From the NCBI GenBank assembly GCA_009733775.1, contig WOGZ01000257.1, positions 1-47,956 on the forward strand: a stretch of 47,956 nucleotides of DNA, given 5' to 3'. The stretch comes from Alectoria sarmentosa. Lineage: Eukaryota > Ascomycota > Lecanoromycetes > Lecanorales > Parmeliaceae. The translations under genes and the position numbers were made by a program. Under the pieces are notes generated by a model, which saw only the letters and a list, made by a program, of their open reading frames with translations, had not been told where the DNA came from and ran no database searches. Below are positions 21,867-33,986 of this stretch, one piece after another. Positions within the stretch are counted from its first letter, which is position 1, and each line of letters begins with the position of its first letter.

Positions 21867-24800
21867 CTTTTTCTCATGCCGGTGTGAGGGTACGAGATTG
21901 AAGAGGGAAAGGCGGGAACCGATGCTTGTTATTCTGTGGGGTGCAGGGTGGATGAGTGGGTATGTTTTTTTTTGAGGAGACGCAAAGCCAATGGCAGAAA
22001 TAATGCATTATTCTAGCACCCTGTCGGACCAGGCCCGTCATGTTGATATGTATCGTGATAGGTAAGGAAAGTTTTGTGCCTGCTGGCACTCCAAAGCTAG
22101 CTAGCAAGAAGCGCTTCAAACTACCGCCATGTCCCTTCGCACTTCTCACCCTCTGTCGCTCATTGTTTGACCACTACTAAAGACTTGTTCTCCGGAGATT
22201 GGATGTAAACGCGCTTCGGGTTTCCGTTGGATGTTCTTTGCATTCCGTTGGTTAGTCTGGTAACGTTGCAGAAGACATCGTTGACGTCTGGGTTTCAGTA
22301 ACTCAATCGACTGACTAGCTAATAAACAGAAGTGGAAGTATGATTGTGAGAAAGGCGAGAATACAATGTTGCTGCTATAGGCTGGTCACGTACATGAGAC
22401 ATCGTCTATCAAACCTGCGCAGGCGCTGCGGGCTTTGCGTCTTGATCTAGTTAAAGCTCCTCCGTTTTGATTCAATGTTGTAACGTGCTGTTCGTTGATA
22501 TACATATTGCAACCTTCTTTATGCTTTTTTAGAAAAGAGACATCGCAAATAATATAGTTTCAATAATGTACGTCACAAACGCGCTTTGATGTTTCTTCAT
22601 TGATAAGAACGATTGCTTTCTCGTAAACATTTGTTACATAACTTTTCGCATCCGAATGAGGTTGAAGTCTTACGAGGTTTCGAAGGCATCCTTGCTCGAC
22701 ACAAGATCAAAACGAGGAGTAAAATATTGATATTCGACAGTAATAGTGAATAGTAAACTGTGACGATGATTGTTGACGTGAATGTTTTGGTGAGTTGAGG
22801 GCTAAAAAGATACAGACTCTGATTGTTCCTCTGTCTTTGCCGCGCTGGGACGGTACGATATGGCCTGGCCTCCAAACTCCTCGGAAGGAATTCTCTTCGC
22901 GCTCGTAAGTGTCGGCATGGAATCTTACCCATTGCTGAGGCCCCAGGTCTCATTTACGGAGACGAGATATCTGAGGTAGTCTCTATAAGAGACGTTGCCA
23001 CTTTTGGTACCGGGTGGTCATCGCAAGCTTCACGAATTGACTCCTTCCGCTAGTTGGAATTCTCGTTGTGCGCGCGGCTCACCATTCCGTCCTCTTAGAG
23101 TTACAGGAAGCACTTATCGCCTCGCATCTTCCTCAATGCACTACGATGGGTTCGTTTTTGGCTTTTGTCGTTTTTGTTCTGGCAACTGTGGGTCGAACGG
23201 AATGCACCATGGTAGTTTTGGGAAGCTGTGATTGAAGGCATGATGGCTTCGTAATGCACATCTTTCTTGAACGTCTTGGTTCCTGTTCTTGCACCCAGTT
23301 TTGTCGTCGTTCTCTATTCTCAACACGAATTCCAGGTGAGAGCTAAAGAAGCTAAGTGCCAGAGGACGAGTGTATGATATATAAAAAATCAAAGCTGGTT
23401 GCAGAAGCATTTGAACGCCGTCTCTACAGAATCGAGCATACCGCTCTCTAATTCAGCCTCGGATAGGCCATGTTCATCCAATGTTCTGATGGTAGCGTGA
23501 TTCATGTGAAGCTTCAACCATTGAGCCTTCTTATATGCAAGCCCATAGATGTGTACGAAGATGTGCTCGTCATCTCGTTGTCCACTGGCATAAAGCTCTG
23601 CATCTGTAACACAGTCACAGTTGTGGGCACGGATATTTCCAGGTCGAATGCTGGATGGTTAATGAGCTTCTAAACCTCCCTTCTATACACATCTAGGAAT
23701 ATTTGGCGGATGTCGACTGGCACTATGATAGTGATTTTCGCGGGGGAATGTTATGCTGCCATCCGCGGCTGAAAATACCTTGTCAAATTAGAGGTTGGAT
23801 TGCCCAAAAGGTGATTAGATATGGCTTCTCGCAGCGCACTCGCATATGGCATCGAAGCATTTCGAGGGTAGCTTATTGCGCACTTTGAAAAACGAAAAGT
23901 TGTCTTTAGGACCATGTGGTGTCTCGTCTGATCTTCTCAATCTCGCTTTCATTTTCTCCTTTCTTTTGAGCTTCGCTAACAATTGAGGCTCGCTCCTCGG
24001 CCTGGGCAGTACATTCGAACGTCCACAAGCAAGCATTCACAGATCTGTTGCCGCTTGTTCTTGCAGCGCAGGTATTTCTTGCGCAATTCGCCAGTAAGGG
24101 CCAGCACTTTTCTCCTCTTCAGCCATGATGCTTGCACTGACATCGGAGATAATGTTCCCAGGGAAATAGAGGAAATTGTACGCTTCGTTCTTTTTCTCGA
24201 GCCTGGGCGCGGCTCTTTTCTTGATAGAATGAGGCTATGTTGCTACCATTCAGGAAGCCGATCACTTCTTCCCGGTCTTTTGGTGATGACTCTTCAGCTT
24301 TACAAACTTATTTGATACCAGGTTATACCATTTGCGGGATCCAAAAGGTGGTTTACCTGGTCGAGAAGCTAGCTATAAGCGAACGAAGCTGATGCTTCAA
24401 TTCTTGCTGATGATGCGAGAGTGAATCTTCAAAAGAGGTGGTGAAGGTCGCGGATTGTCAAATGGTTCAGTTCGCTTGCAGTCAGGACAGTGGTATCATT
24501 CCGCGAACCAATGTTCGGCTAGGGGCGTCGCCGCCTCAAGGACTGATACACATCCTCCATGCTCGCTCAAAGATTCATCTTCGGCCAGAGCCTTGGAAAC
24601 ATCAGCCTGATTTTGTGAGGCTCTTCTTCAAAGGCCACAACTCTGGAAGCAGAGAACTCTTCAGCGATGGTGCCCATAGACCCAAGGAAATAACCACTTG
24701 CGATATCAAGATCATCTATCATGATGATTGAGAACATTCTCGTCTGCGTCTCAATCCATTCAGAAATTGACGCGAGTCGCGAACATCTGTCAAAGATGAC

Positions 24801-25104
24801 GGACGCAATGAAAGTTTAGCTGTTGGATGATACCACTGGCACGAACTTGTTCTGAACCACGCTGGTAGCTACTCATCAATCCTCAGCGTCTACTCGTTGA
24901 CCCCGGGTATCTACGCGGTTTCTTTAGATCGAATCACACGGCTTTGCTTTTTTCAAGTGAAACAAAATCAGAAGCAGGCGATGAGGGCGCGAGCTCAGTT
25001 ATTGACACACACCCCTCACTCACGCAGCGAAGTTCAAGTCGTCTTTTTGCTGACTGGCCTCAATATCAATATTGATCGTCAGCCTACCAGGCCGGTGTGA
25101 GCTA
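21867..25104. other. gene-poor region, first part
   Basis: Over 3 kb on both strands I see no recognisable domain, signal peptide or well-spliced gene. Base composition looks ordinary, so this is not the AT-rich type of decay seen at 42-47 kb. It may be old, decayed sequence or contain non-coding transcripts. Confidence 0.4.
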
Positions 25105-25437
25105 TCAATTATCTCCTTGTTCAATGCAAACTTGGAGCGTAACATCGTCGTTCTCGTACAGGCACGGTTGCCGAACGTATTCTAGTATCGACGTGTGGGA
25201 ATCCGGGTGGTACGCGAGGTTTTCTCGCATCTTTTCCGAAGATGAAGTTCTTGCGTAGCATGCCATAATACCTACAACTGTTTTTGCCCCAGCCGCAGGA
25301 AACGCTGCGATAAGATCACGATCAAATCGCCATCGGCCCAAGTTTCGTCGTTTATCAATGAATTTTTCTTTTTGATCGCCTTCGCACAACAGGCGTCTCT
25401 TGACAGGGGTTGTTGGAACATTGATGACGGGGTGCAT
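25105..25437 (-). CDS. possible hypothetical protein (110 aa)
   Basis: The frame starts at an ATG at 25437 and ends at 25105. Composition is protein-like and balanced (RRNLGRWRFDRDLIAAFPAA, SEKMRENLAYHPDSHTSILE). Four cysteines are spread through it, without a signal peptide. No homology comes to mind. It lies alone in a gene-poor region, so it could be a chance frame or one exon of an unseen gene. Confidence 0.25.
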   Translation of the reverse strand: MHPVINVPTTPVKRRLLCEGDQKEKFIDKRRNLGRWRFDRDLIAAFPAAGAKTVVGIMACYARTSSSEKMRENLAYHPDSHTSILEYVRQPCLYENDDVTLQVCIEQGDN

Positions 25438-27494
25438 AATTGCGTCAAACGGATACTATGGATGCCGTATGATTATCTTCTTGTGCGTTCTTTCGAGGGC
25501 TACTTTGAGCCATAGCCTCGCAGTGTCTTCCAAGGTTGTAATCATGTGTCCGACTGGTGGATACGTTGCAGACGAATTGCTACTATTCTTTGTCAGCCTG
25601 AAGATCAAAGTACTGGTCGAACCAATCTCGACGTCAAAATTGTCGGGCATGATCGGACTGGATGGTGGCTTTTAGCTTGAGAGCTTCCTCGTGCTGTCAC
25701 CGCCGGGCGGCACTCCTTTATGGTTCCTAAAAGTATCAGGCTATTTTAATCTTCGGGTCATTTCTCTCATCTGGACAGCACGTCTAACAAGTGCTGGTGT
25801 CTTTCACTCCATCAAAACCTCACCATGCCGCTTCTTTTCCGCGGCTAGAACGAGTCTTTGCTCAACCATGCAATAGCCTCATGTAAGTTGTCAGATCAAA
25901 ACTTCCGTTAGATCTGATCGATAAAGCTCTGGATGGTCGACGCACGAATGCAAGCTGAGCACTGTTGCTGAACGCGTGTCCCAGAACTCGGGGTACTCGT
26001 AGATATATTTTCGCGACGGAGGAAGTTGTCTTTCCGCTGAGGATGCGTTTAGTCCTTTTTGTTGGAAGACCAAACGTGCCTCGAAGCTTCGTGTGTACTC
26101 TTCTACTTTGGTCTCTTGCTGGATTTCAAGTCATGAATCTTCTCCTGGTTACTCTCAGAGTTAGAAACGAAAGAATAGTCACCAAGGCTTCCAGACTCCA
26201 CAAGGTCTGAGGTCTGAGAATCTCGCCTTTTGTGGTTTCCATGAAATGCAATGAGATCATCTTTTCTGTTGGACCAATTCGAGTGTATCATATCAGCGTG
26301 TCTGTTTGTCTCCTTTGCCCAATAAGAACGGAGATGAACCGTTCGCCATCGATACCCAAGCCACCAAGTTGTTCATGATGCCTGTGGGCGCTTGAAGTGA
26401 GTCTCTTGCTTTCAGAGAGTGTCATTACAAGGCCATTTGACTGCTTCGATCTGAAGAGAGAAAAGAAAAAAAAACCAAGAAAGGAAACATGAGATCTTTC
26501 GAAGCGGCATTGACTTCGAGCTTTTTTGTCTTCCATCTTCCTCTTTATCAGTTCATTTTGAATCATGCTCTTGATCAAGACAGTGTGTCGGCTTTTCTCT
26601 CAGCAGCAGCAACAACTCTTTGTAGCTATGAAGCGCCACCAACGCCAAGGAGTAGAGAGCAAGATGTGCACATATTTGAAAATGAATCGTGAGCCGTTAA
26701 AATGGGAATTCATTTGAACAATCTCATGATCGTAGTAATTTAATTGGCTTCTCAACGCTCGTTCCATAAGATGTTCGCTGTCAATGAGGTGACGTCGACC
26801 TTTCTCATTATTGTCTTTGCTGTCGGCGTTTGAACAATCTTTTTCTGATCAAATCATAAATATCATTATTTTAGAGTGATTTAAAACGTATGATCGATGT
26901 TTCCTGTGATGCTTTTGTTGATCTCTAGATACCCGTACTCGCCATAAGCATTCTTTGCACAGTCGTGATGGGCTTGCTGGTCCCCCATGGTATGGTAACC
27001 CTGAAAATACGCTCCCTGATCTCGGTCTATCGCATCGATGCAGGAACTTGTGCTTCAGGCAGGTCGGAGTCGACTGCAAAGTCTGTCCAAAGCAGTGGTG
27101 TTGCTTCTTTTCTTGCAATCGCTATCCTCGCTCTTTTTTCTCGTAAAAATCTCAACCGCTTCATCTCTCACTATCCTGAAGTTCGGAGTCGAGCACTTTA
27201 ATCTGAGCTTGGTGCATCGCTACTAGGGATTTGACCGCGGTCGCAAACACACGCTTGCAAAGAGAGCCTCGAAAAGATTTGTTACCCTGTCTTCAAACTG
27301 ATGAACAGTATGAGATTCTTTGATTGGTAGCTTCCAATTCCACACTGAAGTTGTTGAACTCTCTCGTATTGAGGAACGCCGGAGCAACCTAGGTTGCTAA
27401 GTTCGATCCTATGCTCAACACAAATCCGGGCTGTGAACACTTGTGCAGGCAGATCCATATGCTAAGAGCATCCTTGTCACATATTGCATGGATT
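25438..27494. other. gene-poor region, second part
   Basis: No supported gene. The plus-strand stretch starting at the ATG at 25469 has a hydrophobic start (MIIFLCVLSRATLSHSLA) like a signal peptide, but the following sequence to 25675 is not convincing. A 14-bp palindrome (gcaacctaggttgc) lies at about 27384-27397. Confidence 0.35.
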
Positions 27495-27728
27495 TTAGTA
27501 GGTCTCGCTGACTTCCTCTGGAACGAAGACATAGTCTCGAGGGCATTTTGTTGGGTCGTGAGCCAACCTCTCCCAAGGTGCTCTTAGCGGACCGTCGTTG
27601 GCTTTCTGTGGCTTGTTAGCATTAAAGCCCGCCTGTGGTTGTGTGCCAGAATCGCTAGCCCGATTGCTAGCCTTCTTAGCTTCTGCCTTGTCGTCTGGAG
27701 AAGAATCGTCTTCGTCAGCGGTAACCAT
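27495..27728 (-). CDS. small acidic hypothetical protein (77 aa)
   Basis: The ATG at 27728 begins an acidic, lysine/alanine-rich N-terminus (TADEDDSSPDDKAEAKKASN), followed by a more ordered-looking tail (PLRAPWERLAHDPTKC, RDYVFVPEEVSETY) before the stop at 27495. The tail has the look of a conserved short motif region, but I cannot assign it. No signal peptide. It may be a complete small protein or the last exon of a longer one. Low to moderate confidence. Confidence 0.35.
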   Translation of the reverse strand: MVTADEDDSSPDDKAEAKKASNRASDSGTQPQAGFNANKPQKANDGPLRAPWERLAHDPTKCPRDYVFVPEEVSETY

Positions 27729-29942
27729 CTCTCTGTCCCCCGCTATGGAATTGGGCGAGGATGTAACTATTTAAGACATTCACCATAAGTCCCACTACCA
27801 CTTCTTTTTCGCTTCTCATTTGACAGGTGTTGATAGAAATCAGGCACGCTTTTGACTCTCTTCAGGCATGTGGAGAAACGTTCCGCTCAGTTCTGGTTGC
27901 GAAACACTGTTTTGTCTTCCGGAATACCACGCTCATGTTCTCATGCTTCAGTCTCTACTTCTATCCAGCCTACTCCTTTGGAAGTCTGCGTGGACACGGC
28001 CAGTCCATAGCCACCACTTGCTGTAAGCTTGAATCAAGCAGTATCACATCCGGGTCCAAGCTCTATGAAACGCGTCGAGCGACCGTCGTCTTGTAGCTGT
28101 TGTAGGGTTGGAGCTCAGTAGGTGAGGCCAAGAAGATTCCGCAACGGAACTCAAAGCAAGGAGTGGGCTAATTGGCTGCACTGTGAATTGTTAATAACAC
28201 AAAGAGAGTCGACGAAAGGGCTCATTGGCCTTGGTTTTAATCTTGGACCTCTGCCATAGCGTTAAGCTTGAAGAAAGCTACTGCACAAGGCCGGTCAAGT
28301 CCCTTGTTCGTGCAGATTGTTGACAGGTTCTCTCTTGGTGAGATATCACAAACGCTCCTTGGAAGCGCCCGAGTAACCTGTAAACCATGGTAAAATCACG
28401 TGATACTCGCTACTACAGTTTTTGATGCCGTGAGTGTGATTTCTTTTTCCGAATGAAAGGGCTTGAATGACGTTTATTGTGCGTAGAAGAGTAGAGAATA
28501 TGACATAAGCTAGACCAATGCGACAAAGCGTGGTCCTGGGACGTCGTCCCTGCCTTCCGGAAAGACACGCTCGGGATGCAAGCTGATACCGTTCTCAATG
28601 TCCTCATTCGCGTGCTGGGGGCAGTCAAAAGTATATCGTGATCGATTTGGACTCACTGGGCCTGAGGCTGATTTTCTATTTTCTGCCAGTACGAAAGCGT
28701 AGCTGAAAGACAGGAGATGAAGCAGTGGCTAAGTACAAAGGATAATTGCGAACTGTACGAGGAATTTGTTAACATGTGAGAGTAGCAGGTTTAGAGCGTT
28801 GGTTGATTGAGAGATACACAAGAGGTTCTCAAAGATAGATGCTCGGCATGTTTGTGTATCTTATTCTTAGACACCCCATCTGTAAACGATGTACAATCAG
28901 CATCGTATCCATACACCAATATTCGCACTCTTTCATCGTTAAGTATAGGCGGTAGTAGCAATACAGGCCAGAAAATCTTTGACCTTTGGCTCGTCCATGT
29001 GTTACTTGGGTTGTCGTCAAGATCATGAAGCAACTGGCTCAAGATCAAAATGTCCGAAGAGCTTATGATGAGTCTCAAAGAGAGCAGGAAAATGGGGAAG
29101 AAAGTACTTAAAGTGTAGTAGACTTGACTGATGACAGCTCACATCAACAATCTCTCGGATATCAATTGGATTTGATAGGGGCATCGGACGGTGTGAGAGG
29201 CTCGAGTTGATCCGAAGAAGTACTGCCGTAGGCTGACGAGCTGCTTGAGAAGCTGAAAGCTGAAGGACTGTGACCATTAGGATCCATGAGGGAGCCAAGC
29301 TAGTCCAATGTGTAAAGTTCAACACGCTTTTGTAGTAAGCTCACCAAGATGAGCCTTGCTTAAGCGTGATAACATTGCTTGAAACGAGCGGATCTCATTG
29401 GAATCGAGATTTGAGTGTTAACTTAGGAACGACAGGGGTCAAGGTAGTTGAGAAACTGTTGTCGTGACTATAGTACCAGATACCGTAGAGGCTGATTAGA
29501 AAAGGTAACCAAACTATTCTGTCTCTCAAAACACGAAGTAAATTCAACCAATGCGACACCGAAAGCGGCACATCTGAGCTTAGTCTCATATTTTCTTGAT
29601 TTGTGGCTCCACTCACGACCGTGAATGGTCTTCCATATTCCTAAGACCTTAAGATGTTAAACACAAGGTTCGTCTTGACCGCCGTGATTCGATCGGAACT
29701 GTAAGGACTAAGTGAGCAGCTCTTTTGCTTCTGAGTGCTGCGCAATGTTAGGTAGTTGACCCATTTAAGGTATTCGCTGGGCTTGGTGACTCAGCTGCGG
29801 ATGTAGTAGTGAGTTGGGATTGCAATACCCGCTCGTAAAAATTTCAAAATAGTAAGTGAGACCCTCGCTGGAGAACAAGTTGGTCGATTTACAGAAGGAA
29901 AAGGTCGAAAGTATGATCTAGAACTTGGAAATGAGACACCCG
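27729..29942. other. gene-poor region, third part
   Basis: Only short, mutually overlapping frames occur. No splice-supported gene, domain or RNA gene was found. Confidence 0.4.
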
Positions 29943-30059
29943 GTTCTTCGTCATATCGGGCGAATCGTTGAAAAGTTTAGTTCTTTTGCAAAGTTGACGT
30001 GCTGAGTGACCCGAGCTCCCGCTTTAAGGATCTCAAATCCTTTCCTGCCGGAGCGTCCG
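29943..30059 (+). repeat. direct repeat, copy A
   Basis: About 117 bp starting gttcttcgtcatatcggg and ending ctgccggagcgtccg, repeated 431 bp downstream with scattered substitutions. Both copies contain ttcttttgcaaagttgacgt. No terminal inverted repeats or target duplication are visible. Confidence 0.8.
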
Positions 30060-30064
30060 TTTGA

Positions 30065-30385
30065 TCAATTGCAAGGTCTTGGCCTAGTGTTTATCACCGT
30101 AATCTCGAGAGAAGTCGGTCGGGGGTGTCGACTGAAGGCATCTGGTGTCATATCGAGGTTCGCCAGGTTTGTCACCGTCTTCGGGTACGACGAATACTTT
30201 CTTGAAACGCGCATAGCCACCTCCTTTGAACCATTCGACCTCATCGCCTTTTGCAGATCTTTCTTTTGAACGACAGATTCGATAGCCAGGCGACTATTTT
30301 CAGCATCATCTTTCATTCTAGACGAAGAACTTTTCCCTTCCTTCTCCTTCGCCTTGATAGCTTTTCGCTCTTTGTTCTTCGTCAT
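30065..30385 (-). CDS. possible basic, lysine-rich protein between repeats (106 aa)
   Basis: The ATG at 30385 lies within repeat copy B. The product starts very basic (MTKNKERKAIKAKEKEGKSS), continues charged, and ends at 30065 close to copy A. No domain is recognised; the beginning resembles a coiled-coil or nuclear/ribosome-associated tail only in composition. Copy A contains the same initial codons but then diverges and stops. It could be a truncated remnant duplicated with the repeat. Confidence 0.25.
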   Translation of the reverse strand: MTKNKERKAIKAKEKEGKSSSSRMKDDAENSRLAIESVVQKKDLQKAMRSNGSKEVAMRVSRKYSSYPKTVTNLANLDMTPDAFSRHPRPTSLEITVINTRPRPCN

Positions 30386-30489
30386 ATCGGGCGAATGGTT
30401 AAAAGTTCAGTTCTTTTGCAAAGTTGACGTGCTGATTGACATGAGCTCCCGCGTTAAAGATCTCGAGTCCTTTCCTGCCGGAGCGTCCG
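30374..30489 (+). repeat. direct repeat, copy B
   Basis: Second copy of the 29943-30059 repeat, about 116 bp. Its left end includes, on the minus strand, the first codons (ATGACGAAGAAC) of the frame at 30065-30385. Confidence 0.8.
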
Positions 30490-33227
30490 GTTTGTCACAG
30501 TTCCGCCCAAGTGTATCGGTCGAGAATAAGACTCCCTGCGCCTTCTCTGTGCCTCACTACTTGCGTGAATATTGGAACACGCTCCTCCTGAGAAGGTATA
30601 CTGGCAGCGGCAAAGCACTGAAATTGTCATCGTCGGCGTTCTGCTCGTTGGGAACGAAAAAGTAAGTCTGTGTTGTTGCCGAGGGAAGACCTTTTGGCGC
30701 GGCGGGGAAGGTTGTTTGAAGCTTACGTACTTACCAGCGATATCTTCCTTGATGAAGCAATCTGGGAGGAAAAAGTGGGCTCATTTTTGCAGCCATAGAT
30801 GCTCATTCGACCTGCTACTTTTGAAGTGAGGTGATAAGCGCCGCAACAGACCTCTCAAAACTAGTCGCTTTCGAGTATTCATGCCATCAAGAGTGGCAAC
30901 TCTTTTGAAATAGTATTTGGTCCTACTGCGTCATGTATCTGCATGTAAATGGCCACGCACTAGTGATGGGTAGGCGTGGCAAGTTTTGAAGAGATAGATA
31001 GTCGCACAACGATTTTTACTCTTTGCTCTGAGATGAAATTGAAGCACTCCAAATGCTAGTGTTATTGTTTTTATTTTTCCCCTTTGGTATTTCTCAGGAT
31101 CTGATGTTGCTGTAAGCGTGATACTAATAGAGGCGCGCTCACACGCTGAAGTGGAAGCTGTGACTACAGCGCTATACGCGAACAGTCGTTCACGATATTG
31201 GGAAGTAGCACCCTGAAGAAACAAGATCAGGCATGATGATGATGCAGCATTAACAAGTTCTGTCTCTAATCACTCTGTCCGTAGAACAGTATCCATGGAG
31301 GAAGAGAATGAAGTGACGAGTCCGGCTTAGCTCCACAAGCAGGCAGGCCATACTGTACCAGCTTCCTTGAGCCATACTTATACACCGTGATAGCAATGAT
31401 AAGATTGACTTGAGTTGCTATTTGCTCTTCGTAATCTTTCACCATCTTGTGAGACGGGCAACGTGGAATTGAAGATCGGGCAAGCGATTTCTTGAATGAA
31501 CAAAATGATATTGACTGGTGTATATTATTATTGTGATATTTCAGACCTTCGCTCGACCCTCAGTAGAGCTAGAAAGCTTTACCTTCTCTCGGTAGTAGGC
31601 GGGGCTCGCCTCAGTGTTCGATGAATTCTTTCCATGATCTTCGTCGTGTGAGTAGGTTGCGCCGACCAACGATGCTGAGGGGAGATTATACGCCATTCTC
31701 CCTAGTAGTAGCGTGGCAGAAGAACAATGCAAGTAAGCCACTCTTGAAAAAGAATACGGGCTTTTTCGTCATCGTGCAAGATAAATCATCTAAGCTCTGA
31801 TTTCGCAAAGCAATACATCGTAGCTCACATGGGGTGGGCCCTATCTTCATGGCAGTTCGTTGTAGTCTTCACCCCGAAGTTCTGATCATTTACTTTGATG
31901 AGATGCATTCATTGCAAAATCTCGGAAAACGCAAATTGATATGGTGATGAAAGAGATTAGAATGTCTTTTTTTGTTGCATCGCTACTAAGTAGCCTTGTT
32001 TTGAATATTAATTGCTGTATGTACCGATGACTCTTCACAAACTCAGGAGACCAGACTCATTTTGCAGGAGTCATTGAACAGCCATGACGTGGAGAACTTC
32101 CTCTCGAGATTCCGGATGAAGCGGATGCAACGTGGGAAAAGCATGCACGATACTGCGGAATGAGAATTTGGGAGTGCGACATAGCATCATAGATTGCGGT
32201 TGAGACGGCGTAACCAGATGTGTATATCATCTCGCAGACTGGTGTTCAAGCTGTAATCTTTAGATCGAGAAATTCTTTGAGTGGAAATAGCTAGAGCGTA
32301 GAGACGGGGTGATGATAAGTGGATGATGCTTGTACCATAAGTGACTTGCGGAAAGACGCTTGGTTCAAGACGCGACGAAGCAGCGTGTGGCTTACTCCCA
32401 TAGTCGTTGTCCTCGGCGACAAGTCATGTCAGTAAACAGACAGACGGGAACTGATCGGAAAAGTCCTCAACGAACTTGGGCAATCGTCCTTGCCGTCGTC
32501 TGCAGGAGTAGGCGGTATGGAATCCAAGTATTCCGACCCGGTATCACTCTCGTAAATAATGGTTTTTGAGATGTCAGGGTGAGAAGCAAAGTGGGACTAT
32601 CTTTTGTCTGTCTGGAAGGAGGGTAATGTACGTAGATGGTCTGCACTATGAGCGTCCTCCTGATTTCAACGTGTGAGGGATATTTTCGATGAGTGGTTGC
32701 TCTGTGGTGGAAAAGTTGTGAAAAATAATTTGCTGGAGCCGATTCACTACGGCACTTTTTTTTCCTTAGTAATCAATGCCCATGGAACAGGCAGCCCCTC
32801 TGCATATGAATTTGCCTTTGCTAAGACAATCACGCTGAATATGAGAACTAGCAGGCTTCAAATCCAAGTAGGTCACATTGCTTGATTGCCCGGGATGAGA
32901 AACAAATAAACACTGCATAGCTCAGGTACTTATACCTCAGCGAAGGTGCTCCTCCACACCAACGGCAATTCGAGGTAGTCATTGTTTCTTAAATATGGCC
33001 CGCGAGGTCAGCGATATTTGCCGTGCATCATGGCAGGCGTCTACTCTTGTTATATTGTCCATCTTCACTACGAAGATCCTACAAAGTTGCTACCACTTTT
33101 TAACAAGTCCGCGAGCTTGGACAGGTTTGGTCGCGAATCTTCGCTTCATTCGTCAGAGTTGCATGCCACTATGTACAGAAAATTTGATCGCATGGCCGAG
33201 TCGTAGCTCATCATCACATTCATCAGA
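30490..33227. other. gene-poor region, fourth part
   Basis: No supported gene on either strand. Frames are short and lack motifs; base composition looks ordinary. Confidence 0.4.
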
Positions 33228-33986
33228 TCAAGGTCCTACTTCGAAGTTGAGATCACACTCTCTGTCAGGAACCCCCCTTTTGCCATCAAGGTGCCGTCTG
33301 AGATGCTGTCCATGAGAGTCTACTCGTGGAAGGATCGGAGTTTTAGATCCGGAGACTCCCACGCAGGTGCGCTTGGTTTTGGAGACGTTGTCTGAGTTGC
33401 TGTCCATGACAGAGTGATCATCAAATGATCTGGCCTTTAGGCCAGGAGAATCGAACATGTCCTTGAGCCATTTCCAGAAATCGCGTTTGACTTTGAGACC
33501 GCTCTCCATGCGTTTCTCATTGAGACTGTCGTAGACGGCCTTCAATTTGGTCAAGGTTGCGATGGGATCAGGACTGATTATGTTGTCATCAGGCGTCTGA
33601 AGGAGATCGGTATTAGCTCTGCTCTTTTCCTGAAAGAAACAAACATACCGATGCAGAGACAGGAGATCTGGCCTTCAAACCAGGAGATTCAAATGCATCC
33701 TTGAGCCATGCCCAGAAATCGCGTTTGACTTTCAGACTGGCGCTAGGCTTGGGCTCATTAAGACTATCATAGACCGCCTTCAATTGGGTCAAGGCCGCTA
33801 CGGGATCTGAACCGAGTGAGTTGTTGGCTGGCATCTGTGGAGTTGGTGTTAGCCCTGGTTTTGTCTGATGCAGACTGGACTTACGGAAGGCGGAAGACGG
33901 ACTTCTAGGACAGGCTTTGAGAAAGGTGGGAGCGGTCCAGCCGCTACAAGGGCAGATAGCGCGAGGAGGACAAGGAAGAGACGCAT
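33228..33986 (-). CDS. secreted protein with duplicated exon units and Lys-Arg sites (218 aa)
   Basis: Three exons (33986-33885, 33834-33649, 33596-33228) join by 50- and 52-bp GT-AG introns into 219 codons. Exon 1 is almost purely a signal peptide plus a Pro-rich linker (MRLFLVLLALSALVAAG). Exons 2 and 3 each carry a copy of a ~49-residue unit: LKAVYDSLNE, a variable six-residue patch, then LKVKRDFW(A/K)WLKD and SPGLKARS. By eye about three quarters of positions agree. Each unit holds a KR pair just before an aromatic, amphipathic stretch (DFWAWLKDAFESPGLKAR; DFWKWLKDMFDSPGLKAR). Exon 3 continues with a basic tail carrying further KR and RR pairs. By known fungal biology, Kex2 cuts after KR in the Golgi, so mature peptides could be released. 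Function unknown. No peptide-modifying enzyme gene is seen in the window. Confidence 0.75.
33597..33648 (-). other. intron 2 of duplicated-unit secreted gene
   Basis: GTATGT donor, GCTAATAC branch site and TTCAG acceptor, 52 bp, phase 0. It shares the gctaa(c/t)acc core with intron 1, as expected if the exon and adjoining intron were duplicated together. Confidence 0.8.
33835..33884 (-). other. intron 1 of duplicated-unit secreted gene
   Basis: GTAAGT donor, GCTAACAC branch site and CACAG acceptor, 50 bp, phase 0. A textbook fungal intron; it separates the signal peptide exon from the first unit. Confidence 0.85.

Noticed and set aside
25400..25675. Plus-strand frame with a signal-peptide-like start at 25469
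   Set aside because: The sequence after the hydrophobic start has no cysteine pattern or family resemblance, and it partly overlaps the minus-strand candidate at 25105-25437.
27384..27397. Perfect 14-bp palindrome gcaacctaggttgc
   Set aside because: Isolated and short; such palindromes are expected by chance in 48 kb.
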